Assembly (NCBI GenBank): GCA_002403995.1
Contig: DHIV01000074.1
Span: forward strand, 1 to 30,092
Direction: 5' to 3'
Source: Gallionella sp. UBA4737
Lineage (GTDB): Bacteria; Pseudomonadota; Gammaproteobacteria; Burkholderiales; Gallionellaceae
DNA: 30,092 bases
Numbering within the stretch: the stretch's first letter is position 1; every line of letters begins with the position of its first letter. This document shows, in pieces, positions 22,266 through 30,092 of the stretch. A program made the translations under genes and the position numbers. The notes below the pieces were generated by a model. It was not told the origin of the DNA. It did no database searches and saw only the letters and a list, made by a program, of their open reading frames with translations.

Positions 22266-24670
22266 ATACAGTAATTGCGACCAATAAAGCGGCAGGCAAT
22301 GCCGGCGATATGAGCCTCAGGCTCGAATTCACCAAGAATCTGAATCAGGTCAACAATAAGATACACGCCACCGGCAACGTTGATGAAATCATGCTGGAGG
22401 TCAGCAAAGACATCTGCGCGCTGTTCAATGCAGATCGGCTGACCATCTATGTCGTGGGCGAAGACAACATCTCGCTTGTTTCCAAGGTCAAGACCGGCCT
22501 CAATTCTTTCAAGGATCTCAAGTTGCCCATCGCTGAGCAAAGTCTTGCCGGTTATGCGGCGATGCATAAAAAACTGCTAAACATCAAGGATGTCTATGAT
22601 GAGAAGGAGTTGGGAAAATACAGTTCGCATCTGCGTTTTTTGCAGGAAGTAGACAAGCGTACCGGATACCGCACCAAGCAAATGCTGGTCGCCCCGATTC
22701 TGGATGCTGCCAGTGGCGATCTTGTTGGCGTCATTCAGGTCATCAATAACAAGGCGGGCGTTCCCTTTACGGCGATGATAGAAGAGGGCGTGCGGGAATT
22801 GTCGCAGACCATGGCGGTGGCGTTGCGCCAGCATCAGCGCCAGCAGCACAGCACGGCCAAGACCAAATATGACTATCTGGTTGCCGACGCGGTGCTTTCT
22901 GCAGCGGAATTCGAGTTGGCGACGCGCACCGCACGGCGCAAGGGCATAGACATCGAGGAGGTGCTGCTGGACGAATTTCAAGTCAGCGTCGCCGCCTTGG
23001 GCAAGGCGCTATCCAGCTTTTTTGGAGTCCCTTACGAACCATACCGGGGCGATCGCCTCAAGCCTACCGAGTTATTGAAAAATCTGAGGCGCGAATATGT
23101 GGAAAGCAGCCATTGGCTCCCGGTCGAAGAAAGTCAGGAGGGACTGATGATTTTGACTACTGATCCGGAGCGGATTCAGGCTTCGCGGGTGGTCAATAAC
23201 ATTTTCTCCAAGAGTCGCCTGATTTATAAAGTGTGCTCGCAACGCGAATTCAAGCAAACCCTGGATTTGTTTTATGGTGGCAGCGCTGTTTCGGATGGCA
23301 GCGGCGTTCTTGCGGGCGATGAGTCGTCCATGGACGATTTATTGACTAGCTTGGGTGGGGAAGAAGAGGAAAGTTCCGGTATCAGCCAGGAGGATGTCAG
23401 CGCTGCAGCCGACAACGAACTGGTCAAACTGGTCAACAAGGTCATCGTGGATGCCTACCGCATGGGAGCCTCCGACATACACATCGAACCCGGACCGGGC
23501 AAAGCCAAGACGCAGATTCGGGTGCGCAAGGATGGTTCACTGCTGAATTATATCGAAGTGCCATCCACCTACCGCAATGCGCTGGTGACACGCCTCAAGA
23601 TCATGTGCGACCTGGATATTTCCGAGAAACGCAAACCGCAGGATGGCAAGATCAAGTTCAAGAAATTCGGCCCGCTGGATATCGAGTTGCGCGTGGCAAC
23701 TATACCGTCACAGGGCGGTGTGGAAGACGTGGTGATGCGTATCCTGGCTTCGGGTGAACCATTGCCATTGGAAAAGATGGGTTTTTCCGCGCGTAACTCC
23801 GAGTTGGTAAAAGCCACGGTCAGCAAGCCATACGGTCTGTTCTTCGTGTGCGGCCCGACCGGCTCCGGCAAGACCACCACGCTGCATTCCATCCTGAAAT
23901 ACATCAACAAACCGGACACCAAGATATGGACTGTCGAAGATCCGGTGGAAATCACCCAGAAGGGGCTGCGCCAGGTGCAGATCAACAAGAAAGCCGGCCT
24001 GGATTTCGCCACCATTATGCGAGCCTTTCTGCGTGCCGATCCGGATGTGATCATGGTCGGGGAAATGCGCGACAAGGAAACCGTGTCCATCGGCATCGAA
24101 GCCTCGCTGACGGGTCACTTGGTGTTTGCCACCCTGCACACCAACAGCGCACCGGAATCAATTATTCGCCTGCTGGACATGGGGATGGACCCGTTCAATT
24201 TTGCCGATGCATTGCTGGGAATTCTCGCGCAACGTTTGGCCAAACGCTTGTGTGCCGACTGCAAAAAACCGCATATCGCAACAGCAGATGAAATAAAATT
24301 GATGCTGGATGAATATAGCATCGAGTTGACCAATACTGCGACTTGGAAGAAGGATCCGTCTGCCGCGATAAAAGCTCTGTATGCCGAATGGCGAAAGCTG
24401 TTCGCCGATGAAAAAGGACAATTTACGATCTATGGGCCGGTCGGATGTGAAAAATGCTCCGGCACCGGTTATCGCGGGCGAGTGGGCTTGCATGAGTTGC
24501 TGATTGGCTCCGACCCTGTGAAGAAGGCCATACAGGAACATGCGCGCGTCGCCGAGCTATTGGCCATCGCGCTGGACGAAGGCATGCACACATTAAAGCA
24601 AGACGGGATGGAGAAGGTGCTGCAGGGCGTTACCGATATGCATCAGGTGCGCGCAGTTTGTATCAAATAA
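22262..24670 (+). CDS. GAF-domain-containing GspE/PilB-type secretion ATPase
   Basis: An 802-residue hexameric-ATPase family member with an extra N-terminal GAF domain (about residues 20-190; DICALFNADRLTIYVVGEDN and YRTKQMLVAPILD are typical). Next comes a type II secretion/MshE-like N-terminal domain (about 205-335). The ATPase core has Walker A GPTGSGKTT (Lys537), an Asp box VEDPVEI, Walker B DPDVIMVGEMRD and the His box TGHLVFATLHTNS. Four cysteines in two CxxC pairs (Cys664/Cys667 and CEKC) mark the zinc motif of assembly ATPases (GspE/PilB), not of retraction PilT. GGGAG precedes the ATG. No pilC or pilus platform gene is adjacent. The GAF domain suggests control by a bound small molecule. 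Confidence 0.92.
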   Translation: MNTVIATNKAAGNAGDMSLRLEFTKNLNQVNNKIHATGNVDEIMLEVSKDICALFNADRLTIYVVGEDNISLVSKVKTGLNSFKDLKLPIAEQSLAGYAAMHKKLLNIKDVYDEKELGKYSSHLRFLQEVDKRTGYRTKQMLVAPILDAASGDLVGVIQVINNKAGVPFTAMIEEGVRELSQTMAVALRQHQRQQHSTAKTKYDYLVADAVLSAAEFELATRTARRKGIDIEEVLLDEFQVSVAALGKALSSFFGVPYEPYRGDRLKPTELLKNLRREYVESSHWLPVEESQEGLMILTTDPERIQASRVVNNIFSKSRLIYKVCSQREFKQTLDLFYGGSAVSDGSGVLAGDESSMDDLLTSLGGEEEESSGISQEDVSAAADNELVKLVNKVIVDAYRMGASDIHIEPGPGKAKTQIRVRKDGSLLNYIEVPSTYRNALVTRLKIMCDLDISEKRKPQDGKIKFKKFGPLDIELRVATIPSQGGVEDVVMRILASGEPLPLEKMGFSARNSELVKATVSKPYGLFFVCGPTGSGKTTTLHSILKYINKPDTKIWTVEDPVEITQKGLRQVQINKKAGLDFATIMRAFLRADPDVIMVGEMRDKETVSIGIEASLTGHLVFATLHTNSAPESIIRLLDMGMDPFNFADALLGILAQRLAKRLCADCKKPHIATADEIKLMLDEYSIELTNTATWKKDPSAAIKALYAEWRKLFADEKGQFTIYGPVGCEKCSGTGYRGRVGLHELLIGSDPVKKAIQEHARVAELLAIALDEGMHTLKQDGMEKVLQGVTDMHQVRAVCIK

Positions 24671-24678
24671 TAAATCGC

Positions 24679-26307
24679 ATGAATTCTTCCGACAATCTTC
24701 TTCATCGCCTCAAGGATCTCAATGAGATCGGCATCGCCCTGTCTCAACAACGCGATCTCAACAGCCTGTTGGAAACCATTCTGGTGGCGGCGATGCGCAT
24801 TACGCACGCCGATGCCGGCACGCTCTACCTGCACGAACAGGAGCAGCGAGTGCTGCGCTTTGAAATTTTGCGCAACAACACGCTGGATAAGGCGATGGGC
24901 GGCACCAGTGGCATACCGATCACTTTTTATCCGATCCAGCTATACGACGATGCCGGCAAGCCCAATCACGCCATGGTGGTGAGCCACTCGGCACTCAGCG
25001 GTGAAACCGTGAATATTCCCGATGCCTATATGGCGGAGGGCTACGATTTTTCCGGAACAAAAAAATTTGATGCCAAGACCGGTTATCGTTCCCAGTCGTT
25101 TTTGACTGTACCGATGCGCAACCACGAGAATGAAGTCATCGGGGTGTTGCAATTGATCAATGCGCAAGATCAGAAAAGTGGCGCGATCATCCCATTCTCC
25201 AGGGATGACCAGCAGTTGCTGGAATCGCTTGCTTCACAGGCGGCCATTGCATTGACGAATCGTCATCTCATCGATCAACTGGAAGAGCTGTTTGAAGCTT
25301 TCATCCAGCTCATCAATACCGCGATCGATGACAAGTCGCCCTATACCGGTGGCCACTGCGCGCGCGTGCCGGCGCTGACCATGATGCTGGCCGAAGCGGT
25401 CAATCGCACTGCACAAGGCCCGCTCAAAGATTTTATGATGACCGACAAAGACCGGCGCGAATTAAAGATTGCCGGCTTGCTGCATGATTGCGGCAAGATC
25501 ACCACACCCGTGCACGTGGTGGATAAGGCCACCAAGCTGCACACCCTCTTTGACCGGATCCAACTGCTGGATACCCGTTTCGAAGTGCTCAAGCGCGATG
25601 CCGAGATCGCGATGTTGCGCGAAATTGCGGCAGCAGGTGCCGATGTTCAGCGGATCGAGGCTGCCCGCCAAAACTACGCAGCGCGAGCGATGCAGCTTGA
25701 CCGGGATCGCGAATTTCTGCGTCACTGCAATGTTGGCAGCGAAGCAATGTCCGACGAGGCGCAGCATCGTGTGCGCCAGATCGCCGCTTATCAATGGCGC
25801 GATGGCGATGGCGAGGCGAGTAATTTTCTCAGTGAAAACGAAATCGAAAATCTCACCATACGTGGCGGAACATTGACGGCGGCGGAGCGCCAAATCATCA
25901 ACCATCACATCGAAGTCACCATCAAGATGCTGGAATCGCTGCCTTGGCCCAGGCATCTCAAAAACGTCCCTGAATATGCCGGCGGGCACCATGAACGCAT
26001 GGACGGAAAGGGCTATCCGCGCGGTTTGACGCGCGAACAGATGTCGGTGCAAGCCAGGGTCATGGGCATCGCCGATATTTTCGAGGCGCTCACTGCCAAG
26101 GACAGACCTTACAAAAAAGGCAAAACCCTCACCGAATCCCTGACCATCCTTGGCAAGTTCAAGCTGGGCGGGCATATCGACCCTGATTTGTTCGATGTCT
26201 TCATACGCGAAAAAGTCTATCTCGACTATGCCAAACAATTTCTTGCGCCAGAGCAGATTGATAACGTGGATTTGGGCAAAATTCCGGGTGTCAACCTGGA
26301 TTCATAA
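24679..26307 (+). CDS. GAF and HD-GYP domain protein, probable c-di-GMP phosphodiesterase
   Basis: A 542-residue product with an N-terminal GAF domain (about residues 10-200, MRITHADAGTLYLHEQ and FLTVPMRNHENEVIGVLQLI) followed by an HD-GYP domain. The metal residues include HCARV, HDCGK (His269, Asp270), NHHIE, and HHERMDGKGYP (His437, His438, GYP at 445-447). FEALTAKDRPYKK is the usual next segment. Between the HD motif and NHHIE there is an extra helical stretch of roughly 100 residues (about 290-400) not found in standard HD-GYP domains. The ATG at 24679 lies eight bases behind the ATPase stop, with no visible ribosome-binding site. It is probably co-translated and acts with that ATPase. 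Confidence 0.9.
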   Translation: MNSSDNLLHRLKDLNEIGIALSQQRDLNSLLETILVAAMRITHADAGTLYLHEQEQRVLRFEILRNNTLDKAMGGTSGIPITFYPIQLYDDAGKPNHAMVVSHSALSGETVNIPDAYMAEGYDFSGTKKFDAKTGYRSQSFLTVPMRNHENEVIGVLQLINAQDQKSGAIIPFSRDDQQLLESLASQAAIALTNRHLIDQLEELFEAFIQLINTAIDDKSPYTGGHCARVPALTMMLAEAVNRTAQGPLKDFMMTDKDRRELKIAGLLHDCGKITTPVHVVDKATKLHTLFDRIQLLDTRFEVLKRDAEIAMLREIAAAGADVQRIEAARQNYAARAMQLDRDREFLRHCNVGSEAMSDEAQHRVRQIAAYQWRDGDGEASNFLSENEIENLTIRGGTLTAAERQIINHHIEVTIKMLESLPWPRHLKNVPEYAGGHHERMDGKGYPRGLTREQMSVQARVMGIADIFEALTAKDRPYKKGKTLTESLTILGKFKLGGHIDPDLFDVFIREKVYLDYAKQFLAPEQIDNVDLGKIPGVNLDS

Positions 26308-26428
26308 TGGACAGTATCCGAGGATGGCTGCCAAAAAATGTCATTTAGTGACAACAATGGTTGGCCGCAACGGACACATCGCTCGGGTTATAAAACTTAC
26401 TATCAAGGAAATCATCAAGTTGCAATAT

Positions 26429-26444
26429 TGGTGTGGTTATTGCG
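26429..26444 (+). promoter_or_regulatory. Sigma54 (-24/-12) promoter of the pilin-like gene
   Basis: TGGTGTGGTTATTGCG fits the RpoN consensus TGGYRYRNNNNTTGC exactly, with GG (26430-26431) and GC (26442-26443) ten bases apart. It lies 64 bp before the pilin ATG, which leaves a leader of about 50 bases. Sigma54 control with PilS-PilR is known for type IV pilin genes, so the position makes sense. Confidence 0.75.
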
Positions 26445-26507
26445 TTGATGCTGCTGCCTACATAATGACGTTAGTGTTTTTAATTCAAGCGAGAACAACT
26501 TTAAAAT

Positions 26508-27029
26508 ATGCACAGCATACAAAAAGGCTTTACCCTGGTCGAATTGATGATCGTGGTAGCGATCATCGGTATTCTGGCTGCGGTGGCGATCCCGGCTTAT
26601 CAGGATTACACCGTCAAATCCAAAGTGGCGGAAGGCACAAGCTTGGCCTCTCCCGGGCTGGCTTCCATGGGCGTTTCCTGCAGCGAGAATTTTATGAACA
26701 ATATTTCGGCTAACTATAATGAGTCTCTCGGCATAAATCCCGCAGCTCAAATCAATGGTAAATATGTGGCCTCCGTCCTGGCTCGAATTACCCAGGAACA
26801 GGCTGCCAACACTTCTGGTATCGGCACGATCACGGTCACATTCAAAAGTGCAATCCCGGAAGTGGCCGGTGCGTGCTACACCTATATAGGTACCTGTGCG
26901 TCCGGTGTCGGTTTGATATGGGCTGTTGTACCTGGCGATGCCGCCAACGCCAATATTGGCACTGCGGGAAACGACTGCGGTAGCCTTTCATATCCGCCCA
27001 AGTTTCTGCCTAAATCTGATAGTGCTTAA
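26508..27029 (+). CDS. Type IV pilin-like protein (type IVa prepilin)
   Basis: The 173-residue prepilin has a six-residue basic leader ending in Gly, cut before Phe ([18 protein letters not shown]), with the essential Glu5 of the mature protein. The hydrophobic helix runs to [17 protein letters not shown], as in PilA-type major pilins. The C-terminal globular part is rich in Gly, Ala and Ser. It has four cysteines (SCSEN, ACYTY, TCASG, NDCGS), one pair of which may form the terminal D-loop disulfide. No strong ribosome-binding site is seen. It is preceded by a sigma54 promoter and followed by a hairpin, so it is its own transcription unit, right behind a GspE/PilB-type ATPase. Confidence 0.9.
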   Translation: MHSIQKGFTLVELMIVVAIIGILAAVAIPAYQDYTVKSKVAEGTSLASPGLASMGVSCSENFMNNISANYNESLGINPAAQINGKYVASVLARITQEQAANTSGIGTITVTFKSAIPEVAGACYTYIGTCASGVGLIWAVVPGDAANANIGTAGNDCGSLSYPPKFLPKSDSA

Positions 27030-27040
27030 TGCAGCATAAA

Positions 27041-27068
27041 GAGAAGGGGGCCATGAAACCCCTTTCTC
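27041..27068 (+). terminator. Hairpin behind the pilin gene
   Basis: GAGAAGGGG (27041-27049) pairs with CCCCTTTCTC (27059-27068) with a single bulged T, about 12 bases behind the pilin stop. No T-run follows, so termination may be inefficient, or the hairpin may protect the mRNA end. Confidence 0.5.
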
Positions 27069-27220
27069 ATCGGGTCAGTAAATCAAGCTGGATGTATTGA
27101 CACAAGCCGCTTGTTCCTTCGTGGCTGGCGGGCATCCGGGTATAATCGTTCCTGTATTTCGTATTGCGTACCCGCCCAGTTTTTTCATACGCGCAATTTT
27201 ACGAAACTGTGCCATTCCTG

Positions 27221-29827
27221 CTAATTCTTTTTATTAAGCCACCGCTCAAACATTTCCACGTAGGCGTTTTCCAGATTCATCGCCAGATTTTCTGGGTCGC
27301 ACAACGGGCTGCGGGCCATACGTTCGCGCTGCCCGGAACGGAGTGTCTTGCGCTGTTTCAAATTTTGGGCAAGTGCGACAACCTTATCAAGGTATTCTGC
27401 TTCAGAATGGGCTATCCATTCCGGATGGCCGATGGCGTTCAGGATCGCGGCTGTCGCTCGCGACGTCACGCGGTCTCCTATCAAAGTGATGACTGGCGCA
27501 CCCATCCACAATGCGTCGCAGGTGGAGGTGACGCCGCCCATCGCACCGACAGGATCAAGCACTATGTCCAGCCGGTTGTAATAGGCCATGTGTTCACGCC
27601 AGTTGTGCGTGACGCTGCCGTCCTGAAGTTCGATACGCTCCGGCGGGATGCCATGGCTATTCATGACATCCAGTATGCGTTGGCGATTGGCGATATCGGC
27701 CAGCTCCTTGGTCTTCAGCAACAACCGCCCTTCCGGCAAAGCGTGGAGCACCTTGGCCCAAAGGGCCAGAGTCGCTGGTGTTAATTTGCCCAGTTGATTA
27801 AAGCTCCCCACCCACACAGTATCGTCCGGGGCCGGCTGCCAGTTTGGCGGCGGCGCATCTTTGCCGTCGTAGCTCCAGGAGACACGGGGCAAGCGCCAAA
27901 CCTGTTCGCTGAAGTGGCTGTCCGATTCTGGCGGTGTCAGTATGTCGTCGCCAATCCAGTAGTCCATCTCGGTCAGCCCCGTGCTGGCGAAATAGCCCAG
28001 ATAATAAGTCTGCACCGGCGCTGCGCGGCGGGCGAATACCCCCAGGCGGTTGAGTGCCGTATGGCCCGAGAGGTCAATGAGCACATCTATGCCGTCCGCC
28101 TCGATACGATCCCGGATTGCGGCGTCGCCCATCCCCGTGATGAGGGTCCAGTGCTCCACCAAGGCCTGCAACCGCTCCGTGACAGCATCCCGCAGCACGT
28201 TGTTTGAGTAGGCGAACAATTCAACACGTGTCCGGTCATGATGGGTAAAGAGCTGTTCTATAAAATGGCTTACCGCATGCTGGCGAAAATCTCCCGATAC
28301 GTAGCCCACCTTCAGCCGTCTGCCGGCCAGAGGCGGGCGCTGAAAAACCCGGCGGTGAGCCGCCTGGCGATCCTGTTCGGGCAAGCAACCCTGTTCCCAG
28401 TTGCGTGCCTGGATCAGATACTCATCGGGATCAATCAAGGCGTGGTAGCTGTAGAGGAACATGAGGCTGCTGTGCGCAATGGAGTGATCAGGCTTGAGTT
28501 GTATTGCCCGCCGGTAACTGGCCTCGGCCTCGGCCAACCGACCCAGCTCCCGGAGAGTGACGGCCAGGTTGCTGTGCGCATTGGCGTGATCAGGGTTGAG
28601 CTGTAGTGCCTGCCGGTAAATGGTTTCGGCCTCGACAAACCGCCCCATGCCCTGCAAGGTGGCGCCCAGATTGATGTGTGCTTCGGCATTATCAGGCTTG
28701 GACTGCAGCGCTCGCCGGTAACTGGCCTCCGCCTCTACTAGCCGTCCCATATCCTTGAGAGCGTTGCCAAGGTTGCTGTGCACTTCAGAGAAATCGGGCT
28801 TGATTTGCAGTGCTCGCTGATAACTGATTACTGCTTCGTCCAGCCGGCCCATATCCTTAAGGACATTGCCCAGGTTGCTATGACCTTCAGCGAAATCAGG
28901 CATGCGCTCCAGCACTCGCCGGTAACTGGCCTCGGCGTCGGCTAGCCGTCCCAGATCGGTGTATATGTTGCCAAGCTTGAAATGCGCATCGGCGAAATCC
29001 GGCTTGATCTCCAGTGCACGCCGAAAGCTGGCTTCGGCCTCAGGCAGGAGGTGTTGATCGTTATAGAGTATCTCTCCCAGGCGGTAATGAGCGTCTGCAA
29101 AATCAGGTTTGAGGGTAATCGTTTTCTGGTAGCTGGCGACAGCTTCGCTCAGATTGCCTTGCTCCTGCAACACGATGCCAAGATTGAAATGCACTTCCAC
29201 ATAAGCAGGCCGGGTTGAAAGCGCAGTTCCGTAGCAGGAGACAGCTTTATCGAGCTCCCGAGTATGCAAATACAAATTTCCCAAATAAAAATGGTACTCG
29301 GGTATGCCGGGATTGTGTGCAATTCCCTTGGTGATGACTTCTTGGGCCTCTGCAATTTTGCCATGCTGAAAAAGTACGTAGCACAAATCACGGTAAGCAA
29401 ATTCGTGATCTTGGTCTAACTCCAGCGCCCGCCGGAAATGATAAATGGTGTCTTCCAGCTTGCCCTGGGTCTGGTAAATCGTCCCCAGCATGTAATATGC
29501 GTCGGCAATATTTGGGTCGATTGCAAGAGCGGTTTTCAAGCAATGTTCGGCATCCGCGTAGTTGCCTTGCTCCTTTAATACAAAACCCAGATTGCTATGG
29601 GCTTTCGCGTAGTCTGGATCAAGTGCAATGGCGTGCTGGTAGCATGTTTTGGCATCTTCCAGATCGCCGTTCCGCAAATGCGCATCGCCCTGTTGTTTGT
29701 AAGTGACGCTTTCTTCAGCAGAGTAAGCAGGTGCCGGCAGTTTCTTGTCCGGTTTATTCGAATCATCTTCAAACACGGTTGGCTCGGAAGGTGAAATAAG
29801 GTTTTTGATCCGCTTGAACATCGTCAT
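27221..29827 (-). CDS. TPR-rich O-GlcNAc transferase, SPINDLY-type (GT41)
   Basis: An 868-residue cytosolic protein with about twelve consecutive tetratricopeptide repeats (about residues 45-475; units like AHSNLGNVLKDMGRLDEAVISY) and a C-terminal GT41 glycosyltransferase domain (about 490-868). Recognisable transferase segments are VGYVSGDFRQHAVSHF, DVLIDLSGHTALNRL, GSFNQLGKLTP, and GGVTSTCDALWMGAPVITL with GDRVTSRATAAIL, which match the UDP-sugar-binding end of O-GlcNAc transferases. The TPR part is repetitive at DNA level with a period near 102 bp (28500-29000). Starts: ATG 29827 or the next ATG at 29821. It is convergent with the pilin gene, and pilin or another surface protein is a possible target. 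Confidence 0.92.
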   Translation of the reverse strand: MTMFKRIKNLISPSEPTVFEDDSNKPDKKLPAPAYSAEESVTYKQQGDAHLRNGDLEDAKTCYQHAIALDPDYAKAHSNLGFVLKEQGNYADAEHCLKTALAIDPNIADAYYMLGTIYQTQGKLEDTIYHFRRALELDQDHEFAYRDLCYVLFQHGKIAEAQEVITKGIAHNPGIPEYHFYLGNLYLHTRELDKAVSCYGTALSTRPAYVEVHFNLGIVLQEQGNLSEAVASYQKTITLKPDFADAHYRLGEILYNDQHLLPEAEASFRRALEIKPDFADAHFKLGNIYTDLGRLADAEASYRRVLERMPDFAEGHSNLGNVLKDMGRLDEAVISYQRALQIKPDFSEVHSNLGNALKDMGRLVEAEASYRRALQSKPDNAEAHINLGATLQGMGRFVEAETIYRQALQLNPDHANAHSNLAVTLRELGRLAEAEASYRRAIQLKPDHSIAHSSLMFLYSYHALIDPDEYLIQARNWEQGCLPEQDRQAAHRRVFQRPPLAGRRLKVGYVSGDFRQHAVSHFIEQLFTHHDRTRVELFAYSNNVLRDAVTERLQALVEHWTLITGMGDAAIRDRIEADGIDVLIDLSGHTALNRLGVFARRAAPVQTYYLGYFASTGLTEMDYWIGDDILTPPESDSHFSEQVWRLPRVSWSYDGKDAPPPNWQPAPDDTVWVGSFNQLGKLTPATLALWAKVLHALPEGRLLLKTKELADIANRQRILDVMNSHGIPPERIELQDGSVTHNWREHMAYYNRLDIVLDPVGAMGGVTSTCDALWMGAPVITLIGDRVTSRATAAILNAIGHPEWIAHSEAEYLDKVVALAQNLKQRKTLRSGQRERMARSPLCDPENLAMNLENAYVEMFERWLNKKN

Positions 29828-30092
29828 TGTTTCGTTGGCAATATCAGCATTGCAGCATCGGCACTTCGGTCAACGTCATTGATGTGTGCTGGATCGTGGC
29901 TTGCAGCGAGCAATGTGAATTTGATATGCATCAGCCTGTATTTTTTCGTGGCGTGCGAGTAATCGCAAAAGCCTAATTGATTTTCGCCATTCTGTACAGA
30001 TATTGCTTGCTGCAAATACCTGTTGTACTGATGGTGCTCATGCGAGAAACCACAACGGGATTTTAACCCAAGCCGTAGCGAGGACGTACGCT
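29824..30092 (-). CDS. Possible 3' end of a gene upstream of the O-GlcNAc transferase
   Basis: On the minus strand one frame is open from the window edge (30092) for about 89 codons and ends in a TGA that overlaps the next gene's ATG (ATGA, 29824-29827). It includes HEHHQYNRYLQQAISVQNGE and ends ADAAMLILPTKQ. The overlap is typical of coupled genes, but no family is recognised and an open frame of this length can occur by chance. If it is real, the transferase is the second gene of an operon. Confidence 0.3.
   Translation of the reverse strand, partial: RTSSLRLGLKSRCGFSHEHHQYNRYLQQAISVQNGENQLGFCDYSHATKKYRLMHIKFTLLAASHDPAHINDVDRSADAAMLILPTKQ

Noticed and set aside
27097..27146. TTGACA (27097) and TATAAT (27141) as a promoter behind the pilin gene
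   Set aside because: The spacing is 38 bp, far from 17, and no plus-strand gene follows before the convergent transferase. A GGCGGG/CCCGCC pair with T-run (27127-27185) is too loosely looped to call a terminator.
28500..29100. Repeats of about 102 bp resembling a DNA repeat array or CRISPR
   Set aside because: They are the coding repeats of TPR units in the transferase gene; there are no spacers or constant short repeats. No CRISPR array was seen anywhere in the window.

Overview
The window reads as chromosomal DNA of a betaproteobacterium, most likely of the Nitrosomonadales/Gallionellaceae type (inferred from protein style and gene neighbourhoods; no database search was possible). It is mostly densely packed single-copy housekeeping genes, broken by one AT-richer accessory patch behind two tRNA genes.

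Left (1-5250): the end of a tol-pal operon (tolR, cut by the window edge, then tolA, tolB, pal, cpoB), which ties the envelope layers together during division. It is followed by queE and queC of queuosine/7-deazaguanine synthesis. queE carries an in-frame 168-bp insertion near its 5' end, built of inverted repeats and flanked by a 7-bp duplication. A consensus sigma70 promoter then drives tRNA-Lys(TTT) and tRNA-Thr(TGT).

Accessory patch (about 5510-7610): low coding density and small genes. On the minus strand are a small secreted protein and two small genes that each appear broken by a single-base shift in a homopolymer. On the plus strand is a tandem duplication of a 109-bp unit, each copy encoding an 18-residue, almost purely hydrophobic peptide behind a strong ribosome-binding site. 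This pair looks like an undescribed family of tiny membrane peptides, possibly type I toxin-like, and is the strongest novelty candidate.

Middle (7611-14500): a two-gene ABC-2 exporter, a lipoprotein and a 98-residue protein of unknown function, sucC-sucD of the TCA cycle, a TerC/YjbE-family membrane protein and a UspA protein. sucC and the terC-like gene each have a perfect inverted repeat whose 3' arm contains the ribosome-binding site.

Right (14659-27029): a co-directional signalling block. It encodes a CHASE2 Ser/Thr kinase, a PP2C phosphatase, an FHA protein, a CHASE2 class III nucleotide cyclase, an MBL-fold protein with the class II cAMP phosphodiesterase signature, an uncatalogued 37-codon ORF that bridges two genes, a GAF-fused GspE/PilB-type ATPase, a GAF/HD-GYP protein, and a type IV pilin-like protein behind a sigma54 promoter. 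Phosphorylation, cyclic nucleotide and probably c-di-GMP signalling thus sit beside parts of a pilus or secretion machine. Convergent to this is a long TPR/SPINDLY-type O-GlcNAc transferase gene (27221-29827), which may glycosylate a surface protein. The last 270 bases hold a possible 3' gene end on the minus strand.
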